Part shown: positions 34,833 to 44,425 of the stretch, piece after piece
Position numbering within the stretch: position 1 is the stretch's first letter
Layout: each line of letters begins with the position of its first letter
NCBI GenBank assembly: GCA_001464895.1
Contig: LNEE01000003.1
Location: forward strand, 1-64,000
From: Betaproteobacteria bacterium Ga0077532
GTDB taxonomy: Bacteria > Pseudomonadota > Gammaproteobacteria > Burkholderiales > Ga0077523
Reading direction: 5' to 3'
DNA length: 64,000 bases
Made by a program: the position numbers and the translations under genes
Notes under the pieces: generated by a model
Told to the model about the DNA's origin: nothing
Seen by the model: only the letters and a program-made list of their open reading frames with translations
Databases searched by the model: none

Positions 34833-36950
34833 TCAAGTGCCGGACACCTTCTCGAGTTGGGCAAGGGTCGAATAGAAGACCGGCCCGCGACCCATGTCAG
34901 CCTCGTCCTGGCTCACCAGCGCATTGATGTTGAGACCGTTGCGCTGTTTCGACCCCTGCAACTGCTTGGGCGCCCCCAGTACACCAGGCAGCATCCCCGG
35001 CACCACCAACGCGTGGCCGAAGACCTCTCCCCGATCGTTCCACAAACGGCAGAGGTCGCCAGTTTCGATGCCGCGTGCTTCCGCGTCGGACTCGCTGACC
35101 TCGAACGTCTGACGCGACAGCATCGCCTGAAGCCGCGGGACGTGCTGAAAACTCGCCCCGATGAAATGATGGGTTGCCGCGCTGATCACCTGCAGCGGAA
35201 AGCGGACGCGCTGTTCGGTGCTCTCCTGCCCTTCCCGCTCGGGGTGATGCGCCGGCAGTGGGTCGATGCCGGCGCTTGCCAGCGCCTCGCTGTAGATCTC
35301 GATCTTTCCGGAGGGCGTCGGCCACCGCCCGCTGTTCAGGCCCGGCCGTCGCGGCGATTCCAGATTCGCCCGCGCCCAACCGTTCGACTCGAGTTGCTCG
35401 TACGTGACGCCCTCGAACAGAGGATTGAACGCCGGATCGATCAAGTCCCGGATGATCGATTCGTTGCTCTGAGAGAAGCACGGGTCCTCGTAGCCCATGT
35501 GCTTCGCGAGACGGCGGAACAGTTCGCTGTTGTCGACGCTCTCGCCGAGCGGCTCGATGGCTTGCTGGCTGAGACCCCAGTAGAAGTTGCCATAGGCCCC
35601 CACGATATCGGTGCGCTCCAGCGTGGTGTCGGCGGGCAGCACGATGTCGGCGTAGTCGCACGTATCGGTGAAGAACGTGTCGTGGACCACGGTGAAGAGG
35701 TCAGCGCGTGACATCCCGCGACGCGCGGACTTGGTGTCGGGGACGCAATTGGCCGGGTCGGAGTTCCAGACGAACAGCGCCTTGATCGGCGGGTCCAGCG
35801 TGTCGTCCTCGAGCGCCCGGCCGATCTGGATCATGTTGATCGTGCGCGGCGTGCGTCCCTGCAGGAGATCCGTGCGCTGGAGCTTCTGCGTGTCGACACC
35901 GCGCATCTCGTTGCCCGTCCCGACGCATAGACCGCCACCGGTGGTCATCGACCCGGTGAAGAGCGGCAGACACCGGATCGCGCGGGTCATGGACCCGCCG
36001 TTGTCGTGGCGCTGGATGCCCCAGTTCAAGCGGATGAACGACTTCTTCGTGGAGGCATACAACATCGCCAGCTTCTCGATGTCGGCCTCGGGGATGCCCG
36101 TGATCGCGGCAACGCGTTCCAGCGGATAGTCCGGGAGCCGCTCGGCCACGAGGCGTTCCCAGCCGAGCGTCTGACTGCGCAGGAAGGCTTCGTCGTGAAG
36201 GCCCCGGTCGACGATGATCTTCAGCATCCCGAGTGCGAGCGCTGCATCGGTGCCCGGCCGCGGCTGCACGTGCCAGTCGGCATAGGCCGTCGTCCGGGTT
36301 GGTCGCGGATCGATGGCGATGATCTTCGCCCCGTTCGCGCGGGCTTCGTCCAGGAAAGGCATCGCGTGGATCCCGGTCGTCACGAGGTTCGTGGCCCAGA
36401 GGATCACGACCTCCATCTTCGGGATGTCCTCGATGTTGGCTTCGTGCGCCAGGCCCGTCATCGACAGGCTGGCCGCGCGGCCAGCCGCGGTGCAGATGGT
36501 GCCGGCCAGGCGGGCGGCACCCATCTTGTTGAAGAAGCGGTCCCCCATGCCGGAGAAACCGACGATCCCCAGCGTGCCGGAGTAGTTGTAGGGCTGGACC
36601 GCCTCGGGTCCGTACTCGGAAACGACACTCTTCAGACGGCTCGCGATCTCGGTCAGCGCCTCGTCCCAGGTGATGCGTTCGAGCTTGCCGCCCGGGCCCT
36701 TCGGTCCGACCCGCCGATGGGGGAACAGCACGCGGTTGTCGTTGTAGACGAGGTCGAGGTAGTTGTTGACCTTGTTGCAAAGATAGCCCCGGGTCACGGG
36801 GTGCGTCGGATCGCCCTCCACCTTCACGGCACGGCCCGATTTGACGTCGACCGTGACGCGCATGCCGCAGGCGTCGGGACAATCGTGCGGACACGTCGCC
36901 TTGACGACCTTCGTCTCGAGTTCGCGGGCAATGCGGGCTGCGGATTCCAT
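34833..36950 (-). CDS. Molybdopterin-dependent oxidoreductase (formate dehydrogenase / BisC-like)
   Basis: A 705-residue member of the DMSO-reductase superfamily. The N-terminal [4Fe-4S] site is 'CPHDCPDACG' with the fourth Cys in 'RGYLCNK' (about residues 20-60). Cofactor-binding regions include 'GTICTAAGRAASLSMTG' near residue 150, 'IIAIDPRPTRTTAYADWHVQ' near residue 215 and the C-terminal guanosine-dinucleotide domain with 'HHFIGASF'. No Tat signal is present, so it is cytoplasmic. No partner Fe-S or membrane subunit is encoded beside it. The substrate is uncertain: formate, or a thiosulfate/sulfoxide-like compound. It would need MGD made by MobA, encoded 15 kb away. Confidence 0.82.
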   Translation of the reverse strand: MESAARIARELETKVVKATCPHDCPDACGMRVTVDVKSGRAVKVEGDPTHPVTRGYLCNKVNNYLDLVYNDNRVLFPHRRVGPKGPGGKLERITWDEALTEIASRLKSVVSEYGPEAVQPYNYSGTLGIVGFSGMGDRFFNKMGAARLAGTICTAAGRAASLSMTGLAHEANIEDIPKMEVVILWATNLVTTGIHAMPFLDEARANGAKIIAIDPRPTRTTAYADWHVQPRPGTDAALALGMLKIIVDRGLHDEAFLRSQTLGWERLVAERLPDYPLERVAAITGIPEADIEKLAMLYASTKKSFIRLNWGIQRHDNGGSMTRAIRCLPLFTGSMTTGGGLCVGTGNEMRGVDTQKLQRTDLLQGRTPRTINMIQIGRALEDDTLDPPIKALFVWNSDPANCVPDTKSARRGMSRADLFTVVHDTFFTDTCDYADIVLPADTTLERTDIVGAYGNFYWGLSQQAIEPLGESVDNSELFRRLAKHMGYEDPCFSQSNESIIRDLIDPAFNPLFEGVTYEQLESNGWARANLESPRRPGLNSGRWPTPSGKIEIYSEALASAGIDPLPAHHPEREGQESTEQRVRFPLQVISAATHHFIGASFQHVPRLQAMLSRQTFEVSESDAEARGIETGDLCRLWNDRGEVFGHALVVPGMLPGVLGAPKQLQGSKQRNGLNINALVSQDEADMGRGPVFYSTLAQLEKVSGT

Positions 36951-37205
36951 GGATGTTCCCAGTGCGGAGCGGTGTCAGGATTCTATTCCCGCCTGGCAAT
37001 CACCGGGACAGTGTTCGATGCGGAGACTGCGGTTTCAACCGCGCATGGAACCGGGACCCTGCCGACGCTTCCGATCACCCGTGATGAATGGGAAATTATC
37101 CCGGCCCTCACGATGAAGCGCGCCCTGTCGGGACTGCGCACATGTCTTTAACTTCCAGCAGGGGAGAGAACCCCGCGACAAACCCAGAAAAGAGAGACCT
37201 TCGAG

Positions 37206-37958
37206 ATGAGACTGCGCAAGACGATCATTGCGGCGGCACTCGCCGCCCTCAGCGCCCCGGCACTCGCCGGTGGCTTCGTGAGCCTGCCCGACAGCGCCCC
37301 GTTCCGCGTCCTGGGCGTCAACAACAGCGCAGCGGATCCGCTGTACCTCGGCGACGGCTGGACTCCCCAGACGAACGGGTACACGCGCGTCGCACGGCGC
37401 ATCAGCTCCGTTCTGTACGACGGGAACGACATCGGTCTCTTCCAGGACTATGTGTACCGCAGCGATACCGACGGCACGCTGCTGTTCGCCTCGCAGTTCA
37501 CACTCGAGGTCGAAGAGCAGAACGGCTACACGCTGGAGATCAACGACATCTTCCGCCGCGGTTTTGCCGGCTACGACGTCGCCGTCGCATGGTATGACCC
37601 GGACCTCGGTTCCCGCCTGGTGAGCGCTGCCCACTCCACGGTCGGCCGCACCCGCCCGCAACAGGCAGACATCTTCTCGGACGACGTCGTCAACCTCCGC
37701 ACTGACATCTCGATCGAGGAAGAGAACCCGAGCACGGCCTGGTACGTCATCAAGACCAATGCAACCGAGTTCGGCTACCTGGTGAACGGCGTGAGCATCA
37801 CGCAGGCGGCCTCGGTCTCCGGCGACGATCCGCCCTTCCGCGCCGCCAACTTCGAGGCCTTTGCGCCGGTGCCCGTCCCCGAACCGGCCGAGTACATGCT
37901 TCTGCTGGGTGGCCTGGGTCTCGTGGGCATGGTCGCCTCCCGCCGCAAGGCCAAGTAG
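37206..37958 (+). CDS. PEP-CTERM sorting domain protein
   Basis: An exported protein of 250 residues with a signal peptide ('MRLRKTIIAAALAALSAPAL' then 'AGG') and a C-terminal sorting tag 'PVPEPAEYMLLLGGLGLVG' followed by a basic tail. The tag is recognised by exosortase systems that sort proteins to the envelope, usually with exopolysaccharide. The body is beta-rich and acidic with no enzyme motif seen. A GAGAGACC ribosome site precedes the ATG and a strong terminator follows, so it is transcribed alone. No exosortase is in the window. Confidence 0.85.
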   Translation: MRLRKTIIAAALAALSAPALAGGFVSLPDSAPFRVLGVNNSAADPLYLGDGWTPQTNGYTRVARRISSVLYDGNDIGLFQDYVYRSDTDGTLLFASQFTLEVEEQNGYTLEINDIFRRGFAGYDVAVAWYDPDLGSRLVSAAHSTVGRTRPQQADIFSDDVVNLRTDISIEEENPSTAWYVIKTNATEFGYLVNGVSITQAASVSGDDPPFRAANFEAFAPVPVPEPAEYMLLLGGLGLVGMVASRRKAK

Positions 37959-37984
37959 TCCCCGACCGGGTCCACCAGCCCCCA

Positions 37985-38020
37985 CAAAGGCCGCGCCCTT
38001 GGCGCGGCCTTTGTCGTTCT
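37985..38020 (+). terminator. Terminator after the PEP-CTERM gene
   Basis: A 13-bp perfect stem (37985-37997 with 38001-38013) with a CTT loop, flanked by A and T runs. It may act in both directions. Confidence 0.85.
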
Positions 38021-38125
38021 GGCCTCCCCTTTTTCAGTACTCGGCGACCAGGTCGTCCCTCCCTCGTTTACAGCCCGGGCACGGGCAGTCAAACTCGCCG
38101 GACAACAAGATCCGGAGACCTTTCC

Positions 38126-40225
38126 ATGCCGTTTCACCGACGTATCGCCGGCCTCGCTGTTGGCGCCGTCCTCCTCTGCTTCGCCATGTTCGCCGACGCG
38201 CGGCTCGTCCGCTTCGAAATCGAGAAGAGTGAAGTCGTGGCGGATGGCCGATCGTTCGGTGCTGCAGGGCAGTATGAAAAGTTGACCGGTCGCGCGTGGT
38301 TCGATGTTGACCCGGCGGACGTGCGCAATGCCCGGGTCACGGATATCGGCAACGCAGTGCTGAACGACGCGGGTCGTGTCGACTTCTCGGCCGACATGGT
38401 CATCCTGAAGCCGGTCGACATGGCGAAAGCGGCCGGCACGCTGTTCCTCGAGGTGAACAACCGCGGCCGCAAGATCGCATTCGGGCGACTGCACGATACC
38501 TCGTCGGCCGTGAGCATGAACGATCCGATGTCACCGGACGACTTCGGAAACGGGTTCCTGATGGCGAGGGGCTACGTCATCGCCTGGGTCGGTTGGGGCG
38601 CCGACATCGCCCCGGGGGATCACCGCCTGACCGTCGATTTCCCGATCGCGCGAGACGAGCAGGGACAGCCGCTCACGGAGCGCATCCTGGTCGAGTTCGG
38701 AGATCGCCATTTTCACGGTGAGGCGCCGACCACCCTACCGCTGTCCGGCAGCCTGGCCTTCCGCAGTTTTCCGGCCGTGACCACGCGGAAGGACGCCGCG
38801 GAGGCCGAACTCTGGATCGCGGAGTCCGATTCGCCCCAGCCCGATGGGGCGGAGATCCCGCCGGGCCAGCGGGTGCCCGACGACCGCTGGGCCTTCGCAC
38901 ACTGTCCGGACGGCTGGCCCGGCACGCCGAGCGACACCGATATCTGCCTCCGCGACGGATTCCGGAACGACCGCAACTACCGGCTCTTCTACCGGGCCAG
39001 CCACTCGCCGGTGATGGGGCTGGGCTACCTGACCACCCGGGACTTCATCGCGTGGCTGCGGCACGGGATCACCGACGACGCCGGGCGTGCGAACCCGGTG
39101 CCAGGCCTGAAGAACGTGCTGTGCCTGGGGATCTCATCGAGCGGCATGTACCTGCGGGACTTCCTGTACCAGGGCTTCAACGAGGACGAACAGGGCCGGC
39201 GAGTGTGCGATGGGATGCACGTTCACGTAGCGGGGGTGCAGAAGCTCTTTCTGAATTACCGATTCGCCCAACCGAACCCGTTCTCGCAGCAGCACCGCGA
39301 GCGCCATGTGCCGGACACCAACTTCCCGCATCAGTACGGCGTGCGGGGCGATCCTCGAACGCGGGTGCCCGACGGCATCATGAAGCGGCCGTCGACCGAT
39401 CCGAAACTGATCCATTCCGACTCTTCGAACGAGTACTGGCAGTTCCGGGCTTCGCTCACCGGAACGACCGAAGGCGGCCGCATGGATCTCGGGGAGAGTC
39501 CGCGGGTGCGCCGCTATCTGCTCTCGAGCCTCCAGCACGGCAGCTTTCGGGGCGACGCCCCCCACCGCGGGATCGGTGACCGCCAGTGCGAACAGCCTTC
39601 CAACCCGGTCCATCCCGGCCCGCTGTTGCGCGCACTCACGGTCGCACTGGACGAGTGGGTGACGGCCGGCACACCGCCGCCCGACACACGTGTGCCGAGG
39701 GTGGCGGACGGCACGCTCGTGCCGCCGGACGCCCTCGATCTCCCCGCCATTCCCGGCCTCACCTTTCGCGCCCGCTTCAACGGGTCGGGCGAACGCGATT
39801 TCGGCCCACGCGTTCGCGGCAATGCGGGCGTGATCGATCACCTGCTGCCCCTCACGGTCTATCCGCACCGGGTGCTCGTGCCGCAGGTCGATGCCATCAT
39901 CGGCCACGAGATCGCCGGCATCCGCCATCCGTCCGTGGATGTCCCGACCGCGACCTACCTCGGGTGGAACACGCGCACGCCCGAGTTCGGCGGCGATGAT
40001 CTCTGCGACCTCCTGGGGACAATGATCCCGTTGCCGCGTTCGGTGGAGGAAGCAACCGAAAGGAATGATCCGAGGCAGTCCCTGAAATCGCTGTACGGGG
40101 ACCACGACGGGTACGTCCGGCGGTTCACGGCGTCCGTGCGCAGTCTCGAATCCGACCGCCTGCTGCTTCCGGAAGATGCCTCGGCACTCATCCGGGAGGC
40201 GCAGGAATCGAACGTGCTCAGGTAA
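38126..40225 (+). CDS. Secreted alpha/beta hydrolase-domain protein
   Basis: A large 699-residue protein with a signal peptide (about residues 1-26, ending 'MFADA'). It matches the alpha/beta-hydrolase family with a long beta-rich front part: 'VRFEIEKSEVVADGRSFGAA', 'LFLEVNNRGRK' near residue 105, 'GYVIAWVGWGADI' near residue 149 and the likely nucleophile turn 'CLGISSSGMYLRDFLYQGF' near residue 333. A conserved 'DGMHVHVAGV' follows. Substrate unknown; secreted members may act on esters. No partner gene is obvious. Confidence 0.7.
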   Translation: MPFHRRIAGLAVGAVLLCFAMFADARLVRFEIEKSEVVADGRSFGAAGQYEKLTGRAWFDVDPADVRNARVTDIGNAVLNDAGRVDFSADMVILKPVDMAKAAGTLFLEVNNRGRKIAFGRLHDTSSAVSMNDPMSPDDFGNGFLMARGYVIAWVGWGADIAPGDHRLTVDFPIARDEQGQPLTERILVEFGDRHFHGEAPTTLPLSGSLAFRSFPAVTTRKDAAEAELWIAESDSPQPDGAEIPPGQRVPDDRWAFAHCPDGWPGTPSDTDICLRDGFRNDRNYRLFYRASHSPVMGLGYLTTRDFIAWLRHGITDDAGRANPVPGLKNVLCLGISSSGMYLRDFLYQGFNEDEQGRRVCDGMHVHVAGVQKLFLNYRFAQPNPFSQQHRERHVPDTNFPHQYGVRGDPRTRVPDGIMKRPSTDPKLIHSDSSNEYWQFRASLTGTTEGGRMDLGESPRVRRYLLSSLQHGSFRGDAPHRGIGDRQCEQPSNPVHPGPLLRALTVALDEWVTAGTPPPDTRVPRVADGTLVPPDALDLPAIPGLTFRARFNGSGERDFGPRVRGNAGVIDHLLPLTVYPHRVLVPQVDAIIGHEIAGIRHPSVDVPTATYLGWNTRTPEFGGDDLCDLLGTMIPLPRSVEEATERNDPRQSLKSLYGDHDGYVRRFTASVRSLESDRLLLPEDASALIREAQESNVLR

Positions 40226-40231
40226 CGCCCC

Positions 40232-40522
40232 ATGCTCCTGCGCATCCTTCTCGTCATGATCGCCGTCTTCGGCGTGATCTCGCTCTTCCACAAGCTGTCG
40301 CCCGATGCCGCGATGCGTGCGTCGCGACGCAAGACAGCCTGGGGGATCGCGGTCCGCAAGACCGCGTACACCCTTGCCGCTGTCGCCTTCGTCGGTATCG
40401 CCGCGTTCACCGGCTGGCATGCCGTCCGCTTCGAGGACACCACGGCTGCTCTCGTGGCCATCGGCGCATTGCCCCTGGCCGTCTGGCTGGCCTACCTCTC
40501 CTACCGGGTCGACCGCCCGTGA
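40232..40522 (+). CDS. Small membrane protein
   Basis: A 96-residue protein with three hydrophobic segments (about residues 4-20, 47-63 and 72-90) separated by a basic loop 'RASRRKTAWG'. No family recognised. It starts seven bases after the hydrolase stop, so it is probably co-transcribed with it. Confidence 0.6.
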   Translation: MLLRILLVMIAVFGVISLFHKLSPDAAMRASRRKTAWGIAVRKTAYTLAAVAFVGIAAFTGWHAVRFEDTTAALVAIGALPLAVWLAYLSYRVDRP

Positions 40523-40559
40523 ACTCCTTTCTGCCGTTGCCCCTCCCGGAGCGCCGCTG

Positions 40560-41114
40560 ATGCAGAACCAGATGACGGCCCTCGCGCCGCTGGCGACCGG
40601 CCCGACGCTTCCCGTCGTGCTGGATGTGGAAGCTTCAGGGTTCGGAGCAGGCAGTTATCCGATCGAGGTAGGCATCGCGCTGCCGGACGGCACCACCCGC
40701 TGCTATCTCATACGCCCGGCGCCCGACTGGACGCACTGGGATGCAGCAGCGGAATCCGTACATCGCATCACCCGCACCATCCTGGACTCCCACGGCAGGC
40801 CGCTTCGCGAGGTGGCCGAACGCCTGAACGGCGATCTGCGAGGCCTCACCGTGTACAGCGATGCCTGGGGGTATGACCGATCGTGGATCGCTCGTCTCTT
40901 CGACGCCGCAGAGATCCCCCAGCACTTCCGACTGGAATCGCTGCGCAGTCTCATGACGGAAGCACAGATTGGCTGCTGGGACAGCGCCCGTCGGGCGGTT
41001 CAGGAGAGCCTCGGGGTCGTTCGGCACCGAGCCAGCGCGGATGCGCTGGTCATTCAGAAGACCTTCCAGGTCTCCGCGGAAGTGACACATCCGAACAGCA
41101 TGACGGCCCGCTAA
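40560..41114 (+). CDS. DEDDh-type 3'-5' exonuclease-like protein
   Basis: A 184-residue protein with the layout of DnaQ-type exonucleases: 'VVLDVEASGFG' (Asp-x-Glu) near residue 19, 'VYSDAWGYDRSWIARLF' (Asp) near residue 100 and 'HRASADALVI' (His-x(4)-Asp) near residue 160. All four acidic ligands and the His appear present. Length fits stand-alone exonucleases acting on RNA or DNA ends; the target is unknown. A second ATG at 40572 is possible. Confidence 0.72.
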   Translation: MQNQMTALAPLATGPTLPVVLDVEASGFGAGSYPIEVGIALPDGTTRCYLIRPAPDWTHWDAAAESVHRITRTILDSHGRPLREVAERLNGDLRGLTVYSDAWGYDRSWIARLFDAAEIPQHFRLESLRSLMTEAQIGCWDSARRAVQESLGVVRHRASADALVIQKTFQVSAEVTHPNSMTAR

Positions 41115-41390
41115 TCCAGCATTGGCGCGGGGTATTGACGCCGTGCGCCGCAAACACAAAGATTGCGCCCGACTGACGGTACCGGCCGGTGACCGTCGAC
41201 GATACCTACAAGAGAGACCGCGCCCGTTCAGGGCCACCCCGGACATGAGACGTGCTGCCTGCGTGGGATGGATGCGCGCTGCGCCAGGGACTCCCGCCGC
41301 CACGGGTCCGGTCGCGGCTTTCCGGCAGCACCTGGCCGATGCCGGTCCCGAGGCGGCGACGCCCGACGCTGTCCTCTCCTGCGTCAGATC

Positions 41391-42737
41391 ATGAACGGGC
41401 CCATGTCCCCGATGGAATCCGTGGCGCCGCCGGTCCTCCCCGTGGTGGAGGATCCAAGGCCTGCTGCACCCGTCCCCGACCCGTCGGCGCGGCAATGGAT
41501 CACGCGCCTGCTCAGTATCCGCGGCAGCACCGAAGCCCTGATTGCCGGTCTGGGTGCCGAGGACTGCGCGCTCCAGTCCATGCCAAAGGCAAGTCCCGTG
41601 AAGTGGCACCTCGGGCACACGACCTGGTTCCTGGAACACTTCGTCCTCGGCGCCTACGCACCGCGATACAAACCGTGGCACGAGGCCTGTGCGTTCCTCT
41701 TCAATTCCCACTATGAAGCCGCCGGCCCGGCGATCGCCCGGGACCAGCGCGGGCTCGTGGCCCGACCGACGCTGGAGGAAGTGCTTCAGTGGCGCCGTCA
41801 CGTCAACGAAGCCATTGCCGACCTCCTCGCGACCCGCTGGCCGCAGCCCGCGCCCCTGCTGGAGGCGCTCGAGCTGGGGCTGCAGCACGAACAGCAGCAC
41901 CAGGAGAGGATGCTGGCGGACCTGAAACACCTCTGGTCGGGCAGCCCGTTCAAGCCCGCTTACCGGCCGTGGTCCATGCAGGCGGTCACGGGCCCGAGAC
42001 CGCTCCAGTGGTTTCCCTGTGCCGAAGGCCTGCGCACCATTGGCCACGCGGCCGACGGCTTCGCGTTCGACAACGAACGCCCGGCCCACCGGCAGTTCGT
42101 CCCGGCCTTCGAACTGGGCTCCCGGCTCATCACCTGCGGGGAGTTTCTCGACTTCATCGAAGACGGTGGCTATCAACGCCCAGAGTTCTGGATGGCCGAT
42201 GGCATCCACCATGTCCGCCGACTGAACTGGGCCGCCCCGCTCTACTGGGAGCGGCAGGGGCGCCAGTGGGTCCACTACACGCTGTCGGGCGTCCGGGTCG
42301 TGGACCCCGATGAGCCTGTCTGCCACGTGAGCTGGTACGAGGCAGACGCCTATGCGCGCTGGGCGGGGTCGCGGCTGCCGACGGAGGCCGAATGGGAGGT
42401 GGCCGCCGCCGATGCCGGCCAGGGCGGGAATCTTGCCGAATCGGGGCGTTTTCACCCGGCAGCACTCCAGGCGCTGCGTGCGGACTGGGGGCCCGCACAG
42501 CTCTTCGGCGATGTCTGGGAATGGACCTCGAGCCCGCACGGCCCCTACCCGGGATTCCGCCCGGCGGCGGGCCCCCTGGCGGAGTACAACGGGAAGTTCA
42601 TGGTGAACCAGTACACGCTGCGCGGCGGCTCGTGCCTCACCCCCCAATCGCACATCCGCGCCACCTATCGGCGCCACCTGTCGCCCGCCACGCGCTGGCA
42701 GTTCACCGGCATCCGCCTTGCCCGGGATCCCGGCTGA
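41391..42737 (+). CDS. egtB: Ergothioneine biosynthesis sulfoxide synthase EgtB
   Basis: Iron-dependent enzyme that links a sulfur donor to hercynine in ergothioneine synthesis. The 448-residue protein has the N-terminal DinB-like domain with iron-binding His in 'KWHLGHTTWFLEHFVLG' near residue 66 and 'LQHEQQHQERMLADLKHLW' near residue 163. The formylglycine-generating-type C-terminal domain shows 'PVCHVSWYEADAYARWAGSR', 'LPTEAEWE', 'GDVWEWTSSP' and 'RGGSCLTPQSHIRATYR'. The ATG at 41391 gives the usual length. The expected partner EgtD, which makes hercynine, is not in the window. Confidence 0.92.
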   Translation: MNGPMSPMESVAPPVLPVVEDPRPAAPVPDPSARQWITRLLSIRGSTEALIAGLGAEDCALQSMPKASPVKWHLGHTTWFLEHFVLGAYAPRYKPWHEACAFLFNSHYEAAGPAIARDQRGLVARPTLEEVLQWRRHVNEAIADLLATRWPQPAPLLEALELGLQHEQQHQERMLADLKHLWSGSPFKPAYRPWSMQAVTGPRPLQWFPCAEGLRTIGHAADGFAFDNERPAHRQFVPAFELGSRLITCGEFLDFIEDGGYQRPEFWMADGIHHVRRLNWAAPLYWERQGRQWVHYTLSGVRVVDPDEPVCHVSWYEADAYARWAGSRLPTEAEWEVAAADAGQGGNLAESGRFHPAALQALRADWGPAQLFGDVWEWTSSPHGPYPGFRPAAGPLAEYNGKFMVNQYTLRGGSCLTPQSHIRATYRRHLSPATRWQFTGIRLARDPG

Positions 42738-42825
42738 CCGCGTCACCTCGACGTTGCAGTGAGGGCTGGTCGTCCGGCGCGAGTCGTGGCAGCTTCCGGT
42801 TTTTCCATCGACGCCGGAGCCTCCC

Positions 42826-43224
42826 GTGCTGACCATCGACCGCATCGATCACGTGGTGCTCACGGCCCGCGATGTCGACACCACCGCCGCCTTCTACGTA
42901 CGCGTACTCGGGATGACCCATGTGTCGTTCGAGGGTGGCCGACAGGCCCTGTCGTTCGGACGCCAGAAGATCAATCTCCATCAGGCCGGCCGCGAGTTCG
43001 AACCCAAGGCCGAGCGCCCTGCCCCCGGCGCCCTGGACCTCTGCTTCATCACCGAAACGCCCATCGACGCCGTGGTTGAGCACCTCAACGCGACTGGTGT
43101 GCCGATCCTGGACGGGCCGGTCGTACGCACGGGTGCCGAGGGACCGATCCTTTCCGTCTACTTCCGCGATCCCGACGGCAATCTGCTGGAGGTGTCGAAC
43201 CGGATCACCGGAAGCGCGCCGTGA
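42826..43224 (+). CDS. VOC family (glyoxalase-like) protein
   Basis: A 132-residue single-domain VOC protein. 'IDHVVLTARDVDTTAAFYVR' is the first metal-ligand strand (His9), 'INLHQAGREFEPK' the second, and 'YFRDPDGNLLEVSN' the C-terminal Glu ligand. Members include glyoxalases, dioxygenases and resistance proteins; this form cannot be assigned further. Its stop overlaps the tag start (GTGA), so it is first in a chain of overlapping genes. Confidence 0.85.
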   Translation: MLTIDRIDHVVLTARDVDTTAAFYVRVLGMTHVSFEGGRQALSFGRQKINLHQAGREFEPKAERPAPGALDLCFITETPIDAVVEHLNATGVPILDGPVVRTGAEGPILSVYFRDPDGNLLEVSNRITGSAP

Positions 43225-43802
43225 CGGCCATCGAGCGCTGCGAGTGGGCCGCAGCGAGCAGTGCGCTGGACATCGCCTACCACGACACGGAATGGGGTGT
43301 CCCGGTCCACGACGACCGGCGTCTCTTCGAGTTCCTGATCCTCGAAGGGGCCCAGGCCGGCCTGTCGTGGAGCACCATCCTGAAGAAGCGCGAAGGCTAT
43401 CGCCTGGCCTTCCGGGAGTTCGATCCGATCCAGGTCGCCGGTTTCGGCGAGGCGGAGCAGCAGGCACTCCTCGCGAACCCCGGCATCGTGCGGAACCGAC
43501 TCAAGATCGCATCGGCGACCACCAATGCCCGCGCCTTCCTCGACGTGCAATCGGCCTTCGGCACGTTCGACGCCTATCTCTGGCAATTCGTCGACGGCAG
43601 GCCAGTCAACAATGCCTGGCGCTCGAAGGGTGAGGTGCCGGCGAGCACTCCCGTTTCCGATGCGCTCTCGAAGGACCTCGCCAGGCGCGGCTTCCGCTTC
43701 GTCGGCACAACGATCATGTACGCCTTCATGCAGGCGACGGGCATGGTCAACGACCACACCGTGGACTGCTTCCGCTGGCAGGCCGTGCAGGACGCTGCTT
43801 GA
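43221..43802 (+). CDS. tag: DNA-3-methyladenine glycosylase I
   Basis: Removes 3-methyladenine from DNA. The 193-residue protein shows 'RCEWA' and 'YHDTEWGVPVHDDRRLFEF' (zinc Cys and His), 'GAQAGLSWSTILKKREGYR' near residue 42 with the base-pocket residues, and 'GMVNDHTVDCFRW' near residue 171, which carries the remaining zinc ligands. The start is a GTG overlapping the VOC stop. The next gene, a LysE-type exporter, overlaps its stop. Confidence 0.93.
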   Translation: MTAIERCEWAAASSALDIAYHDTEWGVPVHDDRRLFEFLILEGAQAGLSWSTILKKREGYRLAFREFDPIQVAGFGEAEQQALLANPGIVRNRLKIASATTNARAFLDVQSAFGTFDAYLWQFVDGRPVNNAWRSKGEVPASTPVSDALSKDLARRGFRFVGTTIMYAFMQATGMVNDHTVDCFRWQAVQDAA

Positions 43803-44425
43803 AGTTTGAGGTCTGGCTCGCCTACGTGACCACACTCGCCGTGGTCAGCGTGTCGCCCGGGACCGGTGCTGCGGCTGTGATGGCCAACGCGCTCTCGCAC
43901 GGGACGCGGGCGGCGTTCCCTGTCGTGCTCGGGCTGCAGGTCGGACTCGTCGTCTACGCACTCGTCGTGGCCTTCGGACTCGCCGCTGTGGCCCAGCAGC
44001 GGATCGTGTTCCAGAGCATCGAGATCGTAGGGGTCGCCTATCTTGGCTGGCTGGGCTTGAGAGCCCTGCTCTCGAAGCCGGCCGCCTTGATCGTGGAACG
44101 GGGTGCAGGCGCGCCGTCGTGGGGTAGCCGGATCGCGGAGGGCAGCGTCGTGAACCTCACCAACCCCAAGACGATCGTTTTCATGGCCGCGCTCTTTCCG
44201 CAGTTCCTCGATCCGCGTGTCGCGCTCGGCAAGCAGCTCGCCGTCCTGCTTCTCACCCTGCTCGCGGTCGACATCGCTGTGATGATGGGCTACGCTCGTC
44301 TCGCTTCCACCATTGGGGCCTGGATGCGTTCCCCGCAGCGCCTCGCCTGGTTGAACCGCGGCTTCGGCGCCTGGTTCCTGGTGCTCGCCGTCCTCCTCGC
44401 CCTGCAGATTCGACATGCTCCCTGA
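43799..44425 (+). CDS. LysE/RhtB family exporter
   Basis: A 208-residue inner-membrane exporter of amino acids or related compounds. It opens 'TTLAVVSVSPGTGAAAVMAN', has about six membrane segments and the family block 'GVAYLGWLGLRALL' near residue 79 and 'NLTNPKTIVFMAALFPQFL' near residue 119. The start is a TTG that overlaps the tag stop (TTGA). The substrate cannot be predicted. Confidence 0.88.
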   Translation: MKFEVWLAYVTTLAVVSVSPGTGAAAVMANALSHGTRAAFPVVLGLQVGLVVYALVVAFGLAAVAQQRIVFQSIEIVGVAYLGWLGLRALLSKPAALIVERGAGAPSWGSRIAEGSVVNLTNPKTIVFMAALFPQFLDPRVALGKQLAVLLLTLLAVDIAVMMGYARLASTIGAWMRSPQRLAWLNRGFGAWFLVLAVLLALQIRHAP

